Origin: Kappaphycus alvarezii | Taxonomy: Eukaryota > Rhodophyta > Florideophyceae > Gigartinales > Solieriaceae | Assembly (NCBI GenBank): GCA_002205965.3 | Contig: NADL03000648.1 | Location: forward strand, 310,001-374,000 | Length of the DNA stretch: 64,000 nt | Reading direction: 5' to 3' | In this document: in pieces, positions 31,980 to 46,915 of the stretch | Layout of the letters: each line of letters begins with the position of its first letter | Numbering within the stretch: position 1 is the stretch's first letter | Notes under the pieces: model-generated | What the model was told of the DNA's origin: nothing | The model's input: the letters and a program-made list of their open reading frames with translations, nothing else | Database searches by the model: none | Translations under genes and position numbers: made by a program

Positions 31980-34958
31980 AATCTTCGCCAAGCTCCAAAG
32001 TCGTCTACCCGAACTGCGTCGGAGCTGCAAGTGATTTAGATTTGCAGATGATGTATTCGAATCAATTGGAATTATCAACATGAAGTTCAAAACACCAAGA
32101 AGAATACCGAAGTTGTTTATTACATTGGATGTGATCGCTGCTGATTTGCTCACCATACTAGGACTGAGAGACCTTGGTAATCAAAAACTCATAGCCAAAA
32201 ATGTTCTGAACAGGCTCTTTGAGAAGTCTCTCATCCACTTCATCTAAGAAAACCAGAAACTGCTTTGTTTGTTTGTGTTATGGAGTATACCGCTCAACTG
32301 CATCCATTCAAATCTTTATGGAGATATTTGCTTCCGGTTTATGACCTTATTTACGCCATTGCCGCTTCTCAAGCTTCACCACAAGTTTGGTCACCCGTCT
32401 GCTTCAAAACTATTCGCACTTCTCAAAAGAGCTCGCGCAGAGACTTGAGCCATGACACTTACAATTACTTGAAAAAGGATGTGACACATGTCAGCCCTTC
32501 CAGTACGATACCAGAAGATTACGCGTCTCATTCGTGATGGAGACCATACGATTTAACGAACGTGTTGTTATGGACGTCATGTACCTGCGATCCTGACCGG
32601 TGATTCATATCGTCGATGAGTTCGCTCATATCTCTTCAGCATGCTTCCTAACGTACAGTTACTCTAAGAAAATATGTGAAAACGCTACTGGAGTGCGTGG
32701 AATCTATTTACATGGGGCTTCTAGACAATACTTGAGTCGACTGAGATTCCTAGTTCAAGAAAACCTTCGCATCTATTGACCGCTCCGCTGGCGTCGAGAT
32801 TGACAAGTCTACAGCGGAAGATCTTAGTGCTTTGAGAGTAGGCGAGTGATACTATCGCCCCTTATGGAGCACCTTCCGCAAACTTCGCTCCGTCTAACCT
32901 GGCGCACCCCAGCACGTCCTTTTCGCCTTATTCTTTAAGGCAATGAATGAAACGCTTGTTACAGAGGGCCTTGTTTCTTCGGCTCTCTTCTTCGGGTAAT
33001 ACCCTTGCACTCGATTTTTTGGCGAGCCCGCAATGCGTAGATCCTCCCTCCAAGACCATTCTCGCGTCGCTAAAGCTGCGCTTCAAAAGATGGAGAAGGC
33101 AATTAAACGCATCTGCGTATAAATTGCTTAACGCCATAGGGTCTCCCTGTCAGCTGACATCACATTTGATGGTGGTAGTCAGGTTCTAGTGTGGCGAGAG
33201 AAGCAGGTCGATAGCTGCATTGGCGAATGGACTGGGCCGTAGAACGTGAATTCTGTCGACCACATTAAGAAACTGGCTTATATCACTGATGAATTACCAA
33301 GCCTGTACCCCTATCTATTTGGTTTTGCTCATGTCAAGCCCTATCACACTCCCGTTGATGCTTCCAGTTCTCTCTCTATGTACTTTAATCGTTCTCTTTA
33401 TCAGCATTAATCCCCAAGGGACCTGTTGGATGGCCAACCTAAGCTCTTTACACAAGTTTTCGACCCCCTTGACCCACGCTCCTCTCCCGAAATGAATGAG
33501 GCAAAAAGCAAAGTGATCAAAGGAGTTATTGACCGAGGGCCTTTCAAGGCCATTCTCAAAGAAGACGTGAAACCTGACGAAAAAATCCTACCTGGCCACT
33601 TTATCCTCGTGATAATGTATTCAGAAGATGGAATTGTTAACTTTAACGCACGGCATTTCATCGGGGTACATAGGTATGAGATGAAACTCATGATGGTGCA
33701 CAACTCGCAGAAGCTACAGCACGCTTCAATCAAGCTCACTATTGCTCTCGCTTCAGCTTATAAGTTCAGAGTATGGACTTCGAATGTCCGCCAGGCGTAC
33801 TTGCAATCTTCTATTCCCTTTCTGCGATATATGTGTATCACGAATATCGCGCCAGGGTTCTCCCTATCCCCTGAGCATTGCTTACAAATCCTGAATCCTC
33901 TCTATGGGCTTTGTGATGCAGGAGATTTATAATTTCAAACCGTTTACAATCACCATCGCAAAGACCTAGGAAAAACCAATGACATCTGATACTGCCCTTT
34001 ATGTCGCCACCAACGACAGGTTCCTGCAAGTTTTTCCGGCACTTACTTGGATGAAATGCTGAGAGCTAGAAAAAAGAATTCAAGAAGAAGTTCAAGCAGA
34101 CATCATACCACTTTGACATAGCTCAAGACAAAGAATCACCCGTAATCTTCACGTACTTCCACATTGCTCGCGATAAGAACTCTATCCTGGCGATTGAACA
34201 AAATGGTTACATCCAACGCATATAGCCACTGCAAACCGATGCCAACTTCATGGACTTCGCATAAATGCGTATGAAACTCGCTTGGTTCTCGCATACGCGT
34301 TCGGACCTCATATGCGAAGCTTCTCAACTGAGGCAGGTGACGGCAAACAATTTTCGAGAAGAAAGCCGCGCTATCATCAGACGCTTGAACTGCATTGTCG
34401 AATACGCCAAGAAAAAATCTGTTCAAATTACTTTCCGCCCTCTCAACCCTTGCCCTTTTCAGCCAACCAGATATTCGGATGCACCATCTGCTATGATCCA
34501 GGACTTAACCTCGCAACTTGTGTAATTTGTATTTCTACCGGATGATACTAGTACAGCAATTCCAATCATTGTTAAGTTGCCCAAGGCACAAAGAGTTTCC
34601 CGTTGTACACTGCTGCCGATCTTAGCGCATTTGCTAATATGTTTGATCAAGTTCATACTATTTCCAAAGAACTCCGCACATTGCAACCCGGCTCTAAAAT
34701 ACCAGTCAGGATCTACACGGACAACAAAGTTTGTGCGACGTTATCTCCAAAAGAAACACGCAATATTGCTGCCGTTGGCGAGGATCTCGGAATATCGAAA
34801 TTTCTGATATCGGCTTCGTCCGCAAAGTTGGAAAAATCGCTGAAGGACTGACGAAGACCATGACTCGAGCTGCACTGTGTGATATACTGCTACCTGGAAA
34901 GCCATGCTCCAGAGTTGAGCAATGGATAGTTCGCCACCTTCCACAGGAGGAAATTTAG
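31980..34958 (+). pseudogene. Copia-C: Ty1/copia pol, decayed
   Basis: Protease C-terminal part at about 32060-32220 (PRRIPKLFITLDVIAADLL, ILGLRDLG). Integrase zinc region near 32365 (LHHKFGHPSASKLF), core at about 32490-32720 (VVMDVMYL, HIVDEFAHIS), C-terminal part at 32935-33240 (FKAMNETLVTEGLV, VLVWREKQV). Reverse transcriptase at 33480-33932 (KILPGHFILVI, RQAYLQSS, NPLYGLCDAGDL); the YVDD block is damaged. RNase H at 34265-34958 (MKLAWFSHTRSDL, IYTDNKVCA, EGLTKTMTRAAL). It ends at a stop at 34958. Stops and frame changes occur throughout; gag is not recognisable. Confidence 0.88.
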
Positions 34959-35505
34959 GTGCAAGGCCGTTGAATTTTATGGCTTTCAGTTATCTGTTTT
35001 GATCATGGGCCTCTGGTTTATAGCCCGACCTTTTAGGTATTGATGTATCCTGCTTTGTCTTGCTCATTGCTTGAATTTCATGACTATTTCCTAGCGGTTA
35101 TACGCCATTCACCGCGTGTAGAATAACCTGCGACCCTGTTGTGACACAGAACAATACCATACTTTGATCGAGCTCGATTGTATAACAACCCCACTCCGGT
35201 TTCTCCAGTGCGTTTTGCCAGTAGCTTGAGGAAAAAAGCACCAACAGAGACGAGGGAGGGCGAAATCTACATGGATTCTTCCCCCCTTTCTCGCAAAATT
35301 TAGGACTTGTGAGTCTGAGGCAGCCTAGAACCGTAATGGCAGTGGGTGTTAGAGTATAGCTGCGGAAACCCGTCGGTTGCGTTGGCTGGATAATACAACC
35401 TCGGGTCGTAAATCCAATACACGGTCGTTTTCCGGGGTGTGAGTTGCGTGCAAACGTGTCTTATATATTTTCGAATTGAGATTTATCCGACTGTCACTTA
35501 AGAGG
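34959..35505. other. No gene recognised
   Basis: Follows the end of copia-C. It should contain that element's 3' LTR, but I could not match it to the copia-LTR-like repeat. Confidence 0.4.
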
Positions 35506-36650
35506 TTATTTCCTTTCATTCTCAAATTTTTCTAGCGTAGGTTTCGATTGAGGGGCTACCTCCTTTGGTGTTCGGGATAATACCAGCTCAAAGGGTGGTA
35601 TTTTAGTGGTCCTCTGGATTTGCGCGTTGTACGCGTAAGTACCGGCGTCGCTAAATATGCCCCAATCCGTATGATATTCACCTACATATTTTCTCAGCGC
35701 GGATAAGAGGGTCCGGTTGAACCTCTCGACTTGTCCGTTTGCCTGCGGATGATAGGTAGTGGTGAATATGTTCCATACCCTAAGATCCCGCAGAAATGTT
35801 TGAAAAATGTAGAGGTGAACTGGTTCCCGTTGTAAGAAAGCAGTTTTGTAGGAGGTCGTACTCGAAGACCCATTGGCGGACAAATGCCATCGCCACGTGA
35901 GCTGTGGATATCTTCTTCAGTGGAACTGTTCTGACCAGCTTGGAGTACCGGTCACTAGTCACGATGGGGTATTTGTTTCCTCCCTTGGTAGTTATAATTT
36001 CCCCTAAGATATAAATTAAAACAAACTCCAACGTATCCATTCGTGTGAACGAGTTTTGCCCTTAGCGTTCTTTCAGAGTCTCACTAGTTCTTGCCCGCGT
36101 TCGGTATAATTTTGGGCTACGGCATATAAATCTAACGTTATCATTGGTGAATACAACCATCATCTCAAGGTCTTATACATTTTTATTTTGCTTGGGTGTC
36201 CGGAAAGCTTGGCATAGTGCCTCATCCCCAGCAATAGCTCTCTGGGGTCTTGGTTACATCCACTTGAACATTCAAAGAGGATATGAGACAAAGGGCTTCC
36301 TCGCACTCAAGTGCTTCCGTCGAAAAAAGATTTTTTGTGCTTTCATTAATTTTACGGAATATATCTTGACACAAGTCATCGGTGGACTGTTTGCGCAGGA
36401 GCTCTTCAAGGCTGATAGCCTGATATTTTACAGTCTGAGGAACCTCAGGAGTCTCCCAGACACAATTAGAACGATTTTTGAGAGAGAGGGTGAAAAGGGC
36501 GGAGTGGGAGGTTCCATGGTTAACATCAAGGTGCCCAAAGTGTAACTGCCGTGAGGTAGCTAATACATAGTTTCTCGTTGTTTCAAGAAACGGAGACCAG
36601 CAATAGCATCCCGCGAAAATGGCGGGATCGAACCAGATGTACATACGCAA
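35506..36650 (-). pseudogene. Gypsy-B: Ty3/gypsy integrase fragment
   Basis: On the minus strand, 36650-36222 carries the linker between RNase H and integrase (ISLEELLRKQSTDDLCQDIF). The integrase core follows at 36040-35506: VTSDRYSKLVRTVPLKK with the first Asp, and TTTYHPQANGQVERFNRTLL with the catalytic Glu, then TYAYNAQIQRTTKIPPFELV. The second Asp region (expected near 35840-35880) is scrambled by a frameshift. Different family from the 1198-7079 element. No LTRs were found. Confidence 0.9.
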
Positions 36651-38530
36651 CGTTTCTGTACTACCCCTGGAGGATCTAGTCCAGCCAAAAAGAAAGAGAG
36701 AATGAAGGAGAAAAGAGTAAAGAAAAAGTGGCCAGTTGCCAAGAAGAAGAGTTTGATGTGAATTTCAGGATATATGAACCAATATTACGTTATTTAGCAT
36801 CCAGCGCATAGACATTCAGGGTTTAAATTGGGCCATTTGTTGAAAAGGGAAGATTAAGAGGCAGAAACATTACCGCAGCATATTTTCAGAAGCATCTAAA
36901 ACTGAGTCGTCAAGATGCAGTACGATTTTTTGAACCAGGAAGATCAGGGAAGAAATAAATGGGCCGAATCAAAGGGAGAGAGACTGGATACGAATTAAAA
37001 TCCTCCGAACGAGATCGGTGGTGTTTCAAAAAGGAGCGAAAGGGTCAAAGTGATCGATGCAATAAACTTTTTTTGGAAAGAAATCAACGGCATTGGTGGA
37101 TACGGGACCTTTGTACACCATACCGTCCTGAAATCTGTGTGTAGACCTACATCAATGTCCTTTGCCGACATCTCGCCGCATCACTGTAGCAGACAGAAGT
37201 ATTGCGACAAAATCGAACGGCAATGTATAGAGGATATGTAGAAAGTTTGGGAGGTTGCTGTAAAAGATACTGTAGAATTATGAGGCAGAAGTAGCTTGAA
37301 GCGATCTTCGGGTTGGTGTGGATTTATCGGGCGAGAAAATCAAAGGATGGGTACTCGAAATTCTAGCCAATGTTCGCCGGGGAATTCCAATAAAGTACAG
37401 TAGTTAGCCTCGTGAATCACAGGGATAGGTTGGGATCTCGAGAATTAAGGGCCACTCAGTTTTTCAGGACTGAAACCGCGAAGGTATAGAGAATTTTTGA
37501 GTGTATTTCGAGTGTTTACAAATTATTAGAAATGGGGGATCAGGTGTTGCTGCGTATTACACACAAAAGGAAATATCTTAATCCGAAGTGGGAAGTCCAT
37601 ATCTAGTAGAAAGGGCATCACATACAGCTTACCCATTAAAGAGAGCCTACCGGTGGGCGAACCGCAGCTCCGTACATAATATAAGAAGTTGCGGCTCGTC
37701 TCCCGATACTTGTGGACCCAACTCACATGATGTGAGTTGAATCCGTAAGTACCATGCACGGGGATTCTCGAGTACTAGGAAAGCATGGTGTCATTAGAGT
37801 GAGGGACAGATATAATTTGAGAAGTAAGGTTTTGATGGTTGGCGCGTGGATCTCGAGAAATGAAGTTGGCCATCTGAAACTGCAAAAATGAGTCGGCAGA
37901 TATGAAGGAGGAAGTTGGTCAGATTTGATTTGAGAAAAGACAATAGTGGGCGAGGATGCAAAGGACGCAGCGGCCTGGAATTGAGAAAGGGTTAGCCAGA
38001 GGTGGGAATGGGGATGAGCTTTAGAGGGGAAAAGTCGTCGGCCAATTAGACTCTAATCGTAGAGTAAAAGAAAGCTTTCGTTCCAATGGAGATTGAATGC
38101 AAAAATAGGAATCCAGGAAGATGGTCTCAAAGAATTTTTGTCTTACTCATTTTTGTTGTTCTTGTGTTATGTTATTTTCTGCAGTGTCTGTATTTTCTTG
38201 TATGAATATTTGTGCAGGCTTCTGCATATCGAATCAGATTTTGTATTCTTCCAGCTTATCAAGCCCTGCAGTCAGGTAACTGTGAGGCCACCATTCTTCC
38301 AAAAGGAGGAAGGGCCTCCTAAAAAGGGGACCCACCATCAACATGGCCAACTCAAACCATGTGCAGGGAGAACAATGTACCTTATTGAGGCCCTACATGG
38401 CCCCCGCTATGTCGCAGATGACTGGGAAAAGATGAAAATTAGAGGTATGAAACGAACGCGGGAATGGAACTTTAGCGAACTTTTCACCACGAGGTCGTCG
38501 TCTAAGCATTTTTGGGTTGAATAACGGATA
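36651..38530. other. Unassigned region, probably transposon debris
   Basis: Contains scattered ORFs with no certain domain. One (38093-38524, plus, 143 aa) has a hydrophobic segment near its start. Two near-repeats ggatctcgaga occur near 37434 and 37847. Confidence 0.4.
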
Positions 38531-41500
38531 AAATGCCTCATTTATTGTCGCTGCGCCACAGGAACATTACCGCAAGCTTTTGTAGTGTAAATGGCAAGGA
38601 GGTTGCCTATAACCCAATCGAGCATCGGTTCGAACGACCGCATTAAGACACATGTTTATTTGAGGATATGAAAAGATGGGAAGTAGTTATCCGCGGGTTG
38701 AAAACCGGGGAAGGAAAATTTAACGTTAATACGTAGAGTATAGCCTTCACCAGCTATTAATTAGAGCACATTTCAACTCAAAATTCTCAAATATCTGCCA
38801 GCATGTCTGTTGGGGTGAATAGACATCTTTTTCTCCCCACATATTGAGACTACTGAAGACATTTTATTATTCTTGAACAAAATAAACCAATAATATGATA
38901 CTAGACAGTCAAGTCCTTCTGCTACAATTATCACTTCACTTTAAGAACATGCCTGTAGGCAATACTTCATGCACGGTATTACACATCACACCTTGGATTA
39001 TTTTCACATCAACATGGAAGTATCCTGATCCCGGCGAAACCATTGCTCTCGCCGGTGCAAACTCTCGTGTACCACGACCTCAAGCAAAAGACTTTTCACA
39101 ATTTTCTTACTGAAAGCGTTCACTATCTTCTCAGGACCAGTTAGGTAGCCAATCAAACAACTCGTTAACAGGGAGGTTTTTGTTTTCAGCTGTCATAACG
39201 AGAAACTTAGCTTCTCTGGTTCATCCCAGCCATTTTAATATCTCCTAAATCGGAAATTCCTTGAGAAGGCGATAATATGTGCGCTTCGCGTCTTGAAACT
39301 ATCCATTTCCAGTCCTGTGACAACGAAAGTTCTCTAAAAAGCTCTTTATATGTCGTAGGGAAAACGCACAGGATACGTGATAGAAGCTTCTTCTTAGTGT
39401 CTTGCATTTAAAATTCACCCATCACTGCTGCTTGACAAAATTTTCTGCTTTTCTTTTTACAAACCGGTAGTAATTTACTTCCTTTAATTAAATTTTATCT
39501 TCTCGATAACCTTTAATAAATCTGTCATGGCGGAATAAATGCCGCTTAGTGCTCTGCGGATTTGTTCTATCAATCCCACAGAACACTGACAGTCTGTTGT
39601 CGTTTCTTCCGCCTTAAGTTCCTCCTTTGAAGCCACAATTGCCTCTTCCTGATAAAACGAATATCATTTCGGCGGTAAAATAGTTTCGAAGTCATCCTTT
39701 GGTATTTCATGGCTCTGGTTCGCTCTTGTTCCTGGTCGAACCATTTTTATTATTTTTAGGCAAAGTTTATTCTCTTTTCAGCAACTATATTTCGTTGTAT
39801 TATCTTTTCCTGAGGTCATCCGGTCTCTGTCGGGCGAAATTTTGCCCTTGGATCCACAATTTTTTGATTGAATCGCCTCCCAATGTTATTTAATAAAAAA
39901 ACTTGTTTAGCGTTCCTACGAGAAGTCAGAATACCGGGATTCTCTAAACTCCCCCAACAGACTCACTACAAATACATTCCTCCGGAAAAAACGGTGTTGC
40001 CTTGCTTAAACGACGAAATCACACCCCTAGGTTCCTACGAATTTCGTACCTTGATTTAATCCTCGCGATAACCAGCTTAGGTAGTCGTTTGGGTAAAATT
40101 TGTTTTACGCGGACCAAGGTACTCGATCATACAACTGCTCTTGGAGACCACAGAGGGGCACTTAATATAGACCACAGAGGGCTAATTGAAGATTAGGTAT
40201 GCTTCGAACAGTACACTACTGTACGTGTTACTGCACGCCGCAGAAAATACTCGTATATATGACACGTACTAATTGAAACCTAGCAGTGTTGATTTATCTT
40301 TCACTATTTTAATTAAAAATTAGCCAAATTTCAGTCATATCTTTTGAAATTTAATTACTTTACACGTTCTGGAGTTTTACTTTGTATTGCATATTTCACC
40401 CAGTCAGAATAAAATTCGTGATAATTTCTGTTCATTTATCGTTTTGGTATTCAATTCCATATTTTTAAAGTAAAGGATAGTTTGAATGAGGAAACCAGCC
40501 CTAAGTTTATCTCAATTATTGTCACAGAATTCGTAGTACAACATATTGGACTCAATTTCAGACAAAAACGAGGAAAAAGACTCAAAATTCCTCCGAGCGT
40601 GGGTAGTTAAGCTTACAATTTCTTTTTGTTAATCAAGATACAATTTTTAGTACTATAAATGGCTACAGCTCCACTATGCACTAAATTATCCCTGTGCGCC
40701 CAATCTGCATGTCAGCGAATGCTCTTGCTATGTTTGCAGCTACGAAATACACATATATATAATTATGAGTTCTTTATCCTTCAAATTAACGCTTAGAAAA
40801 TCTATAGAAACGTTTTGCACCGCTTAGGTATCATTAAACTGAATCGAATAGGAGTGTGCCTTAGATTTTCCCATTAGAAGTATTTCTCTTTATCGAAAAA
40901 GAGTCCTATCTCTACATATTCTATTTGAATCGTCAATCTAATTTTGGGAAGAGACTGTTACTCATATAAGTCCGAATAAGAGACTCGATTTTCGAAGCTC
41001 AATAACCAAATTTTCCTGAAATGGTACTATTGTACTTAATTTATCCTGTTTCTCTCTTCTTCATTGCATCTCCCAACTGCTCCAAAAAATGAGAAACTTT
41101 CAGAGTTAATACTATTCTATTTCTTCTTTCTTTGCGAAGAAACGCCTGGTTCTCTTCGTCATGTCATTAGTACTTCCATATATCAAAGACGACTTCACCT
41201 ATGGCTTTTCACAATCTTAATAGTCCTTACTGGGATGTATGAATATTAAAAACGGGAAAACCCATCATCTTGTTCAATTTTGGCGTGTGTGGCCCCTTTA
41301 AATCCGAACTTTGGCCTTTTCGCCCGTGATATCAGCCCTACTATTGTTCATCAAAACGTTCTGAAAGTCTCTATATTCATTTATCGTGTACTCTTTTTAT
41401 TTGTTCTCCTCAGAGAAGTTTCCCACAAAGTTCCTGAGCGTATTAGAAATTTTTACTGTATGAAGAACGACAAACGCATGTCACTACTACCATGTTTTTG

Positions 41501-44500
41501 AAAAATTTCAAATTTTGATATTGATTTAGCTCTGTCTAAACTCTTCAAATATAGGATGGTAACAACCCCATTGCATCACCTTAGCAACATTCGCCATCGA
41601 ATTTTCAGCCAAGATAGATCTAATGGAAGCCGGAATCAGTCTGAAATCATTATAGAGCACCAAGCTAAGAATAATGAGGAAGATAAACAGAACAATCTTC
41701 TGCTTATTAAGGTCACATCTTCTATGCTGACTATGCCGCCAACGCCATAATAATGATAAATTCGTAGGAAATTACCAGGTTCCTCAATGACTATTCGCAA
41801 CTTTGATTACGACCTTCCCCAGTCCAAATGTAAATAAAGGTGAATATGATACCCGCAGGGCTAGTTTAATATGGAAAATTTTCAAGAATATGAAGTTCAT
41901 CGGAAATATGCTGCAGTATTTTTATGAATCGCTGAAATTGAATCTCTTCAGTATGGACTCTATACGATTTAAAAGGGTTGTTTTTTATTCTTTTAATACA
42001 TCGGCATCGCTTCGCGTATGTTTTTTTCTCCGGGAATGAAAGTGATTTTATGTCGTACAAGGATATAATTTGTGTCAACTTCACCAAGTATCTAAGCGAC
42101 GACAGGCAACTAAAAGTCAAAACGATCTCCGGAATTCTTTTTAAAATATTTCTACAGGAAATATTTAAATCAGAAACTTTCTGGGCTTGACGAATTTATT
42201 GAATCATATCAATGACCTCGAACAGAAATCTCTAAAAAGTTTTCGCACCGATGCGCAGGAGACTGAACACCTCCGAAAGGTAGTTGAATAGTTCTATTAG
42301 GGTTTTTCATCTTGATTAAGAGCATAAAATGTCAAGAATATGCTTGAAGCTAATCAGCGAATACCTTTCATTAATTTATTGAAGAAAATCTACAGCTCTT
42401 ATATTTAACCAAGAGCAGGGAGAGGTGCACAGGAAAAGCGACAGTGATGATCACAAAAAATAGCTCCCAATTACGAATTATCTCTCAAACTGAATTCTAG
42501 TTCTCAATACATTAGAATCTCTTCCATTCTCTTTGTATGAGTACCCCTTATCAAAGACACTGTTAGGACAAACAAATGATAAAAAATCTTATTTTTTTCG
42601 AGCAAAAAGAAGTAAGATTCGCTACAGCTAATATTACAACTGTGTTACACCGAATTACAGCCCAAAAAATTGCTATTAATAAAGCGCAGTTTCAGTATTT
42701 GAAAGTAATATATGAAACCAGGAGTTATCACCGGTATACATCATCGCATACTCTAAAAAGAGTAAAAAAGACTTGAAGAAATGGAAGGAATAAACCGAAA
42801 GCAGAAAGGCGCTCCCTAGGCAACCCAAACATCGGATATTGAATCTCCGGACGTAAATTTTTCCCAGCAAAAGAATGATTTCAGTAGTAATTTAGACAAT
42901 TTAAAGCATTTAGATAATTAGGAACCTCTAGGAACTTCAGATTAAATTCTTTCCAGCGAAAAGTTTTGCACTGCTTTACATTTTAAATACCCATTCTTCT
43001 TCTTTCAAAAGCAGACCTCAAGATGCTCATAAATGACAACTTTACTGACTAGCTTAAAAAAATGATAAGAATCTCAAGATTCTTGGCTGTAATTCGCACT
43101 TATGGCCTCGACCAAGTCCGTCGTTTGGCTGTTGAGGCTGACTAAAATACTCACCTTACTATTTTTTCCCCAAAAGTAGAACACAATCCTCAGAAAACAA
43201 GTTCGGCTCGGCAGACGCTTCTTATTAATCCCTCGATTGTATTTCATTTCCGAAAAAATCCTTCTTTTTGTGCCCCAAGAGTGCCAGTAACCACTTATGT
43301 CTTCTACCATAACATTGTAACTCTCTTCAAAGGAATTTATTAATATCACAACGAGTAAACACATTAAATTTCCCTCTAACTCTTTATCTTGAGCTCACTT
43401 CATGTATAATCAGCTCGATGGATTTCTCCTAATATTAATTCATCTACCCTGAGGGAGGTATTAAACTTAATCTCCCACTCTAGCTTAAAAAAAAAACAGA
43501 AACACTGTGAACACTTCAGGAGATCTTGACTCGTTTTTGATTGCTGCCAGAGTATCAAGCAATCACCAACCCATTTCAATCTACCTTTCGGCTTTTGAGT
43601 AGTTAAATTTAAACAAAAAAAAATCAACTTCAGGCAATGTAAAAATTGGAAAAGATCTAGTGCTTAATATAATGGAAAAATTTCTGGCTTCAAAGCTATG
43701 AAATTTCTTTGCAATGTATCGGAGGGGAACATCTAACATAAATTAATGTATTACTGCGAAATCACATATAGAAAATTTCCCAACTAGATAAAACACTTTA
43801 TTTTTTCTGCTTTCAGGCGTAATTGGATCCGAATCGCCTCGACAATAGGTGTCAAAATCATCTGCACATATTTTGACGGTCATTTGAGCCTTTAATAAAT
43901 CAGGGAATGATACAAAAAAAATGCTTCTAACTACATTCATTGCCACACATTGGTATGCACAGAGCATCTAAATCTATGGACGATAACGCGCCCAGCTCGC
44001 GACGCAACAGCACCGAAAAAGATATATTTCATCCCTTAGGAGATACATCGAACATGTAGATCACCCATCACAATTATCAGCGACAATGATAGCCGTTTCT
44101 CTTCAGCTGCGCTCACTACTTTTGCAATACCATATGGTGCCGATAATGCCTTACTTTCCTCTGTCAAAAGATCGGGCCGAGAAGATGGTGCGGGCGCTGA
44201 AATCAGGAGTGGGTGAGATCGTTTTTGATTGAATTTGCTAGGGAGAGGTGTTATAAAAGCGCATCTTAGGCGATAATCTCGCCCTTGTCATTTCATTAAA
44301 GGCGATAACTAAACTCTTGGAACAGAAAGGCAAATGCTTTTTGCGCTACTTTTCGGAGAAATCTACCAGCTTCGCAATTCCTCTGAACAATATCGAAGTA
44401 GCGCGGCCGTGAAAGAGAATAATTTTTTTCAGAATAATGGCGCGAGGTTAAATAGCAAAGAAAACTGCCTTACTTCTTCAGAGTGCACTGAAGCAAGTGA

Positions 44501-46915
44501 AACCGACAGCATCCAATCCATAAAAGCCAAGAGACATAATTTATGTTTTAGCCTGAGAGGTTCGTTGCCAATTGCATCCGTTAGTGACTCGAGCCCTGCA
44601 CAAAAAAAATTACTTTGACCCAGAAAATAATTAGTCGTCATGCGCTACACAAACATCGATCCTGCACTGCTAATTAGCATCTCGCAAATCTATCCATTCT
44701 CCGGAACATGTATAATCCCCAAAAACATTTCAACTAAATCAAAGATAGTTTCCAAAAATTCAAGCTACCAAGTGGAGTCCAAATATTCGCCATCTAAGCG
44801 CTCGAACTGTACTGTAGTTCGCCTAAGGACCATCAATAAATAAGTAAGTAAAGGAAATTGTAGAAGTTTTACCAGGCCGTAATGCATTCAGGCTAGTGAT
44901 TATAGAAGAAGCCCACGATTCAAACGTCTCAGCTGAATTATTCTTGGTTTTCATCAGCTCAATTATTTTTGAATGGAAACGCTCAAATCAACACACCTTT
45001 TCATTGGAAACTGCGATAGAAATTATTCACAATTTGCCAACCCATCAACTATTTTCGACCCCAATCACTTCCCTCAGCACTTGATCTAATAGCCATGTTT
45101 GGTTCTAACGTTTGAAACACTGAAATCAGACGGCCATAATTTCAACCGACAGAACTTGTTGCGAGATACATATTGATTAAAGTCCTGTATTGTAATTAGA
45201 TCTAAATTACTGCCACCGATTGAATTGTCTCCGCCAGAATCATCGTCTACTTGATGCTGAAGACCTGTAGCTCAATAGGACAGAAAAGCATGATAAGGAA
45301 AAACCAAGCATCAGTACCCCATGAATTGATACAGAACAGCACCCTTTTTTCACCGAAAACGACCTTACTTGACTTATTAGAGTACTTAAAGACGACTAAA
45401 TCGGTTGTAAAGAATTTAATTTCAGAAAATTGTCATAAAAACGAGCGAAAATTTCTGAAATTATCCATACAAAGTAAATGTCGTGGAGCGCTTTTTCATG
45501 GTTAAAAAAGAAAACAGTTTGGTGTACATTTAACAGAACCATTGAATTCGGAAGCTCGAAAATATCCCACGGAAAGCTCTATTATCTCAATTCAGAACAA
45601 TTCAAAAGCTCTAAGCCCAGATCGCGAACATAAGGCCTCCTTTTATTCTGGAAAATTCCTAATTCGCGCAAAATTCAAAAACATGTACGAAATTGAGGGT
45701 CGATATATGGTATTCGAAATAGTGAAAAATCAAATAGTAAAAATGCTTATCACAATAAATTTTAATGGTTCAATGTGTGTGTCTGGTCTGTGGTTATCGA
45801 AAAGAAAAGTCCGAAGAGTCTGACCTTGACCCAATGCGAGCCAGTTTCTTTCCTCTGTATAAACCACACTGATTTAGCTCTCCTAAAAGTTCCTCTTCAC
45901 CAGGTCAAACGATATGAGGAAGGCGACACTTCAGGCTATCTCTAAGAGAAATGCCGTTTTCAGGAAAGAATTTCGTACCAAAAACAAGAGAAATTTTGCG
46001 GTTTTGATTTCGCTGCTAACAGTTGTTCTTGGATTCACCATTCAAGGATCAATGTCATCGAGCGACAGTCGACGGAACAGAAAAGGAAATCATCGAAGAC
46101 CCCTTTCTTAACGCAGGCGGAACGCATGACTCTGTTTTATTTCTGGTCAGTTTCTTGTTCGAGGCATTGCGTCTTAAGAACCTCCCGAGCAAGGCAATAA
46201 TTACCGCGGACGATGTTTACACAAACGGTTGATATGTACTGACTTCATACTGTGTTCAAAATCTATTGCAGAAAAAGTCTTCCTTTAACTACTACTTTTC
46301 ATCCTGCCCGATCAATGTTCGACAAGCCTTCGGAATGTTGATTTCCAGATTCGGACTATTTGCATCCCTCTCCGCTATAGTCTTGCCACCAATACTTTGA
46401 TCATAATGGCTGCCTGTAAACTGCACTATTTCATTATTAGTAGTCTACATGACACCAGTGACAGCCAATTAGATATCGCAGAAGACAGCATTGAGAAAGG
46501 TTCTTCCATATTATGTATACAGGACTATTTGCAATGGGGCAGGCCCTACAACGTTCTAGAAACCGGTAGCGAAAATATTTCTCTATTTGAAACAAATCTC
46601 CGGTCAGCTATAGATACTCGGGTTATTGATACCTAGATTCACAAGATCGGATGCTTCTACTAGATTTAAGAACTGGAGACACACATTTTCATCTCATTTC
46701 CATTTTTACATCGTACTACTGGAGATATCTCTCATAGTATTCCTCAATGTTGTATCCATCACCACCATTTTATGCTTTAGTCAAGCATACTTCACGCTTG
46801 TGCAATTGCAGAGAGGAGAGAATGCGCTGTTCTACCTTTAGCTTCGATCCCTTCGAATTTTGCTTTATCGCGTTCTGCTTCATTTATTTCTCCTAATAAT
46901 TGTTCTGATTGCGGT
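38531..46915. other. AT-rich region with no recognisable gene
   Basis: About 8.4 kb with only short ORFs, none with a known motif on either strand. No inverted ends, tandem arrays or element domains were found by eye. Confidence 0.55.
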
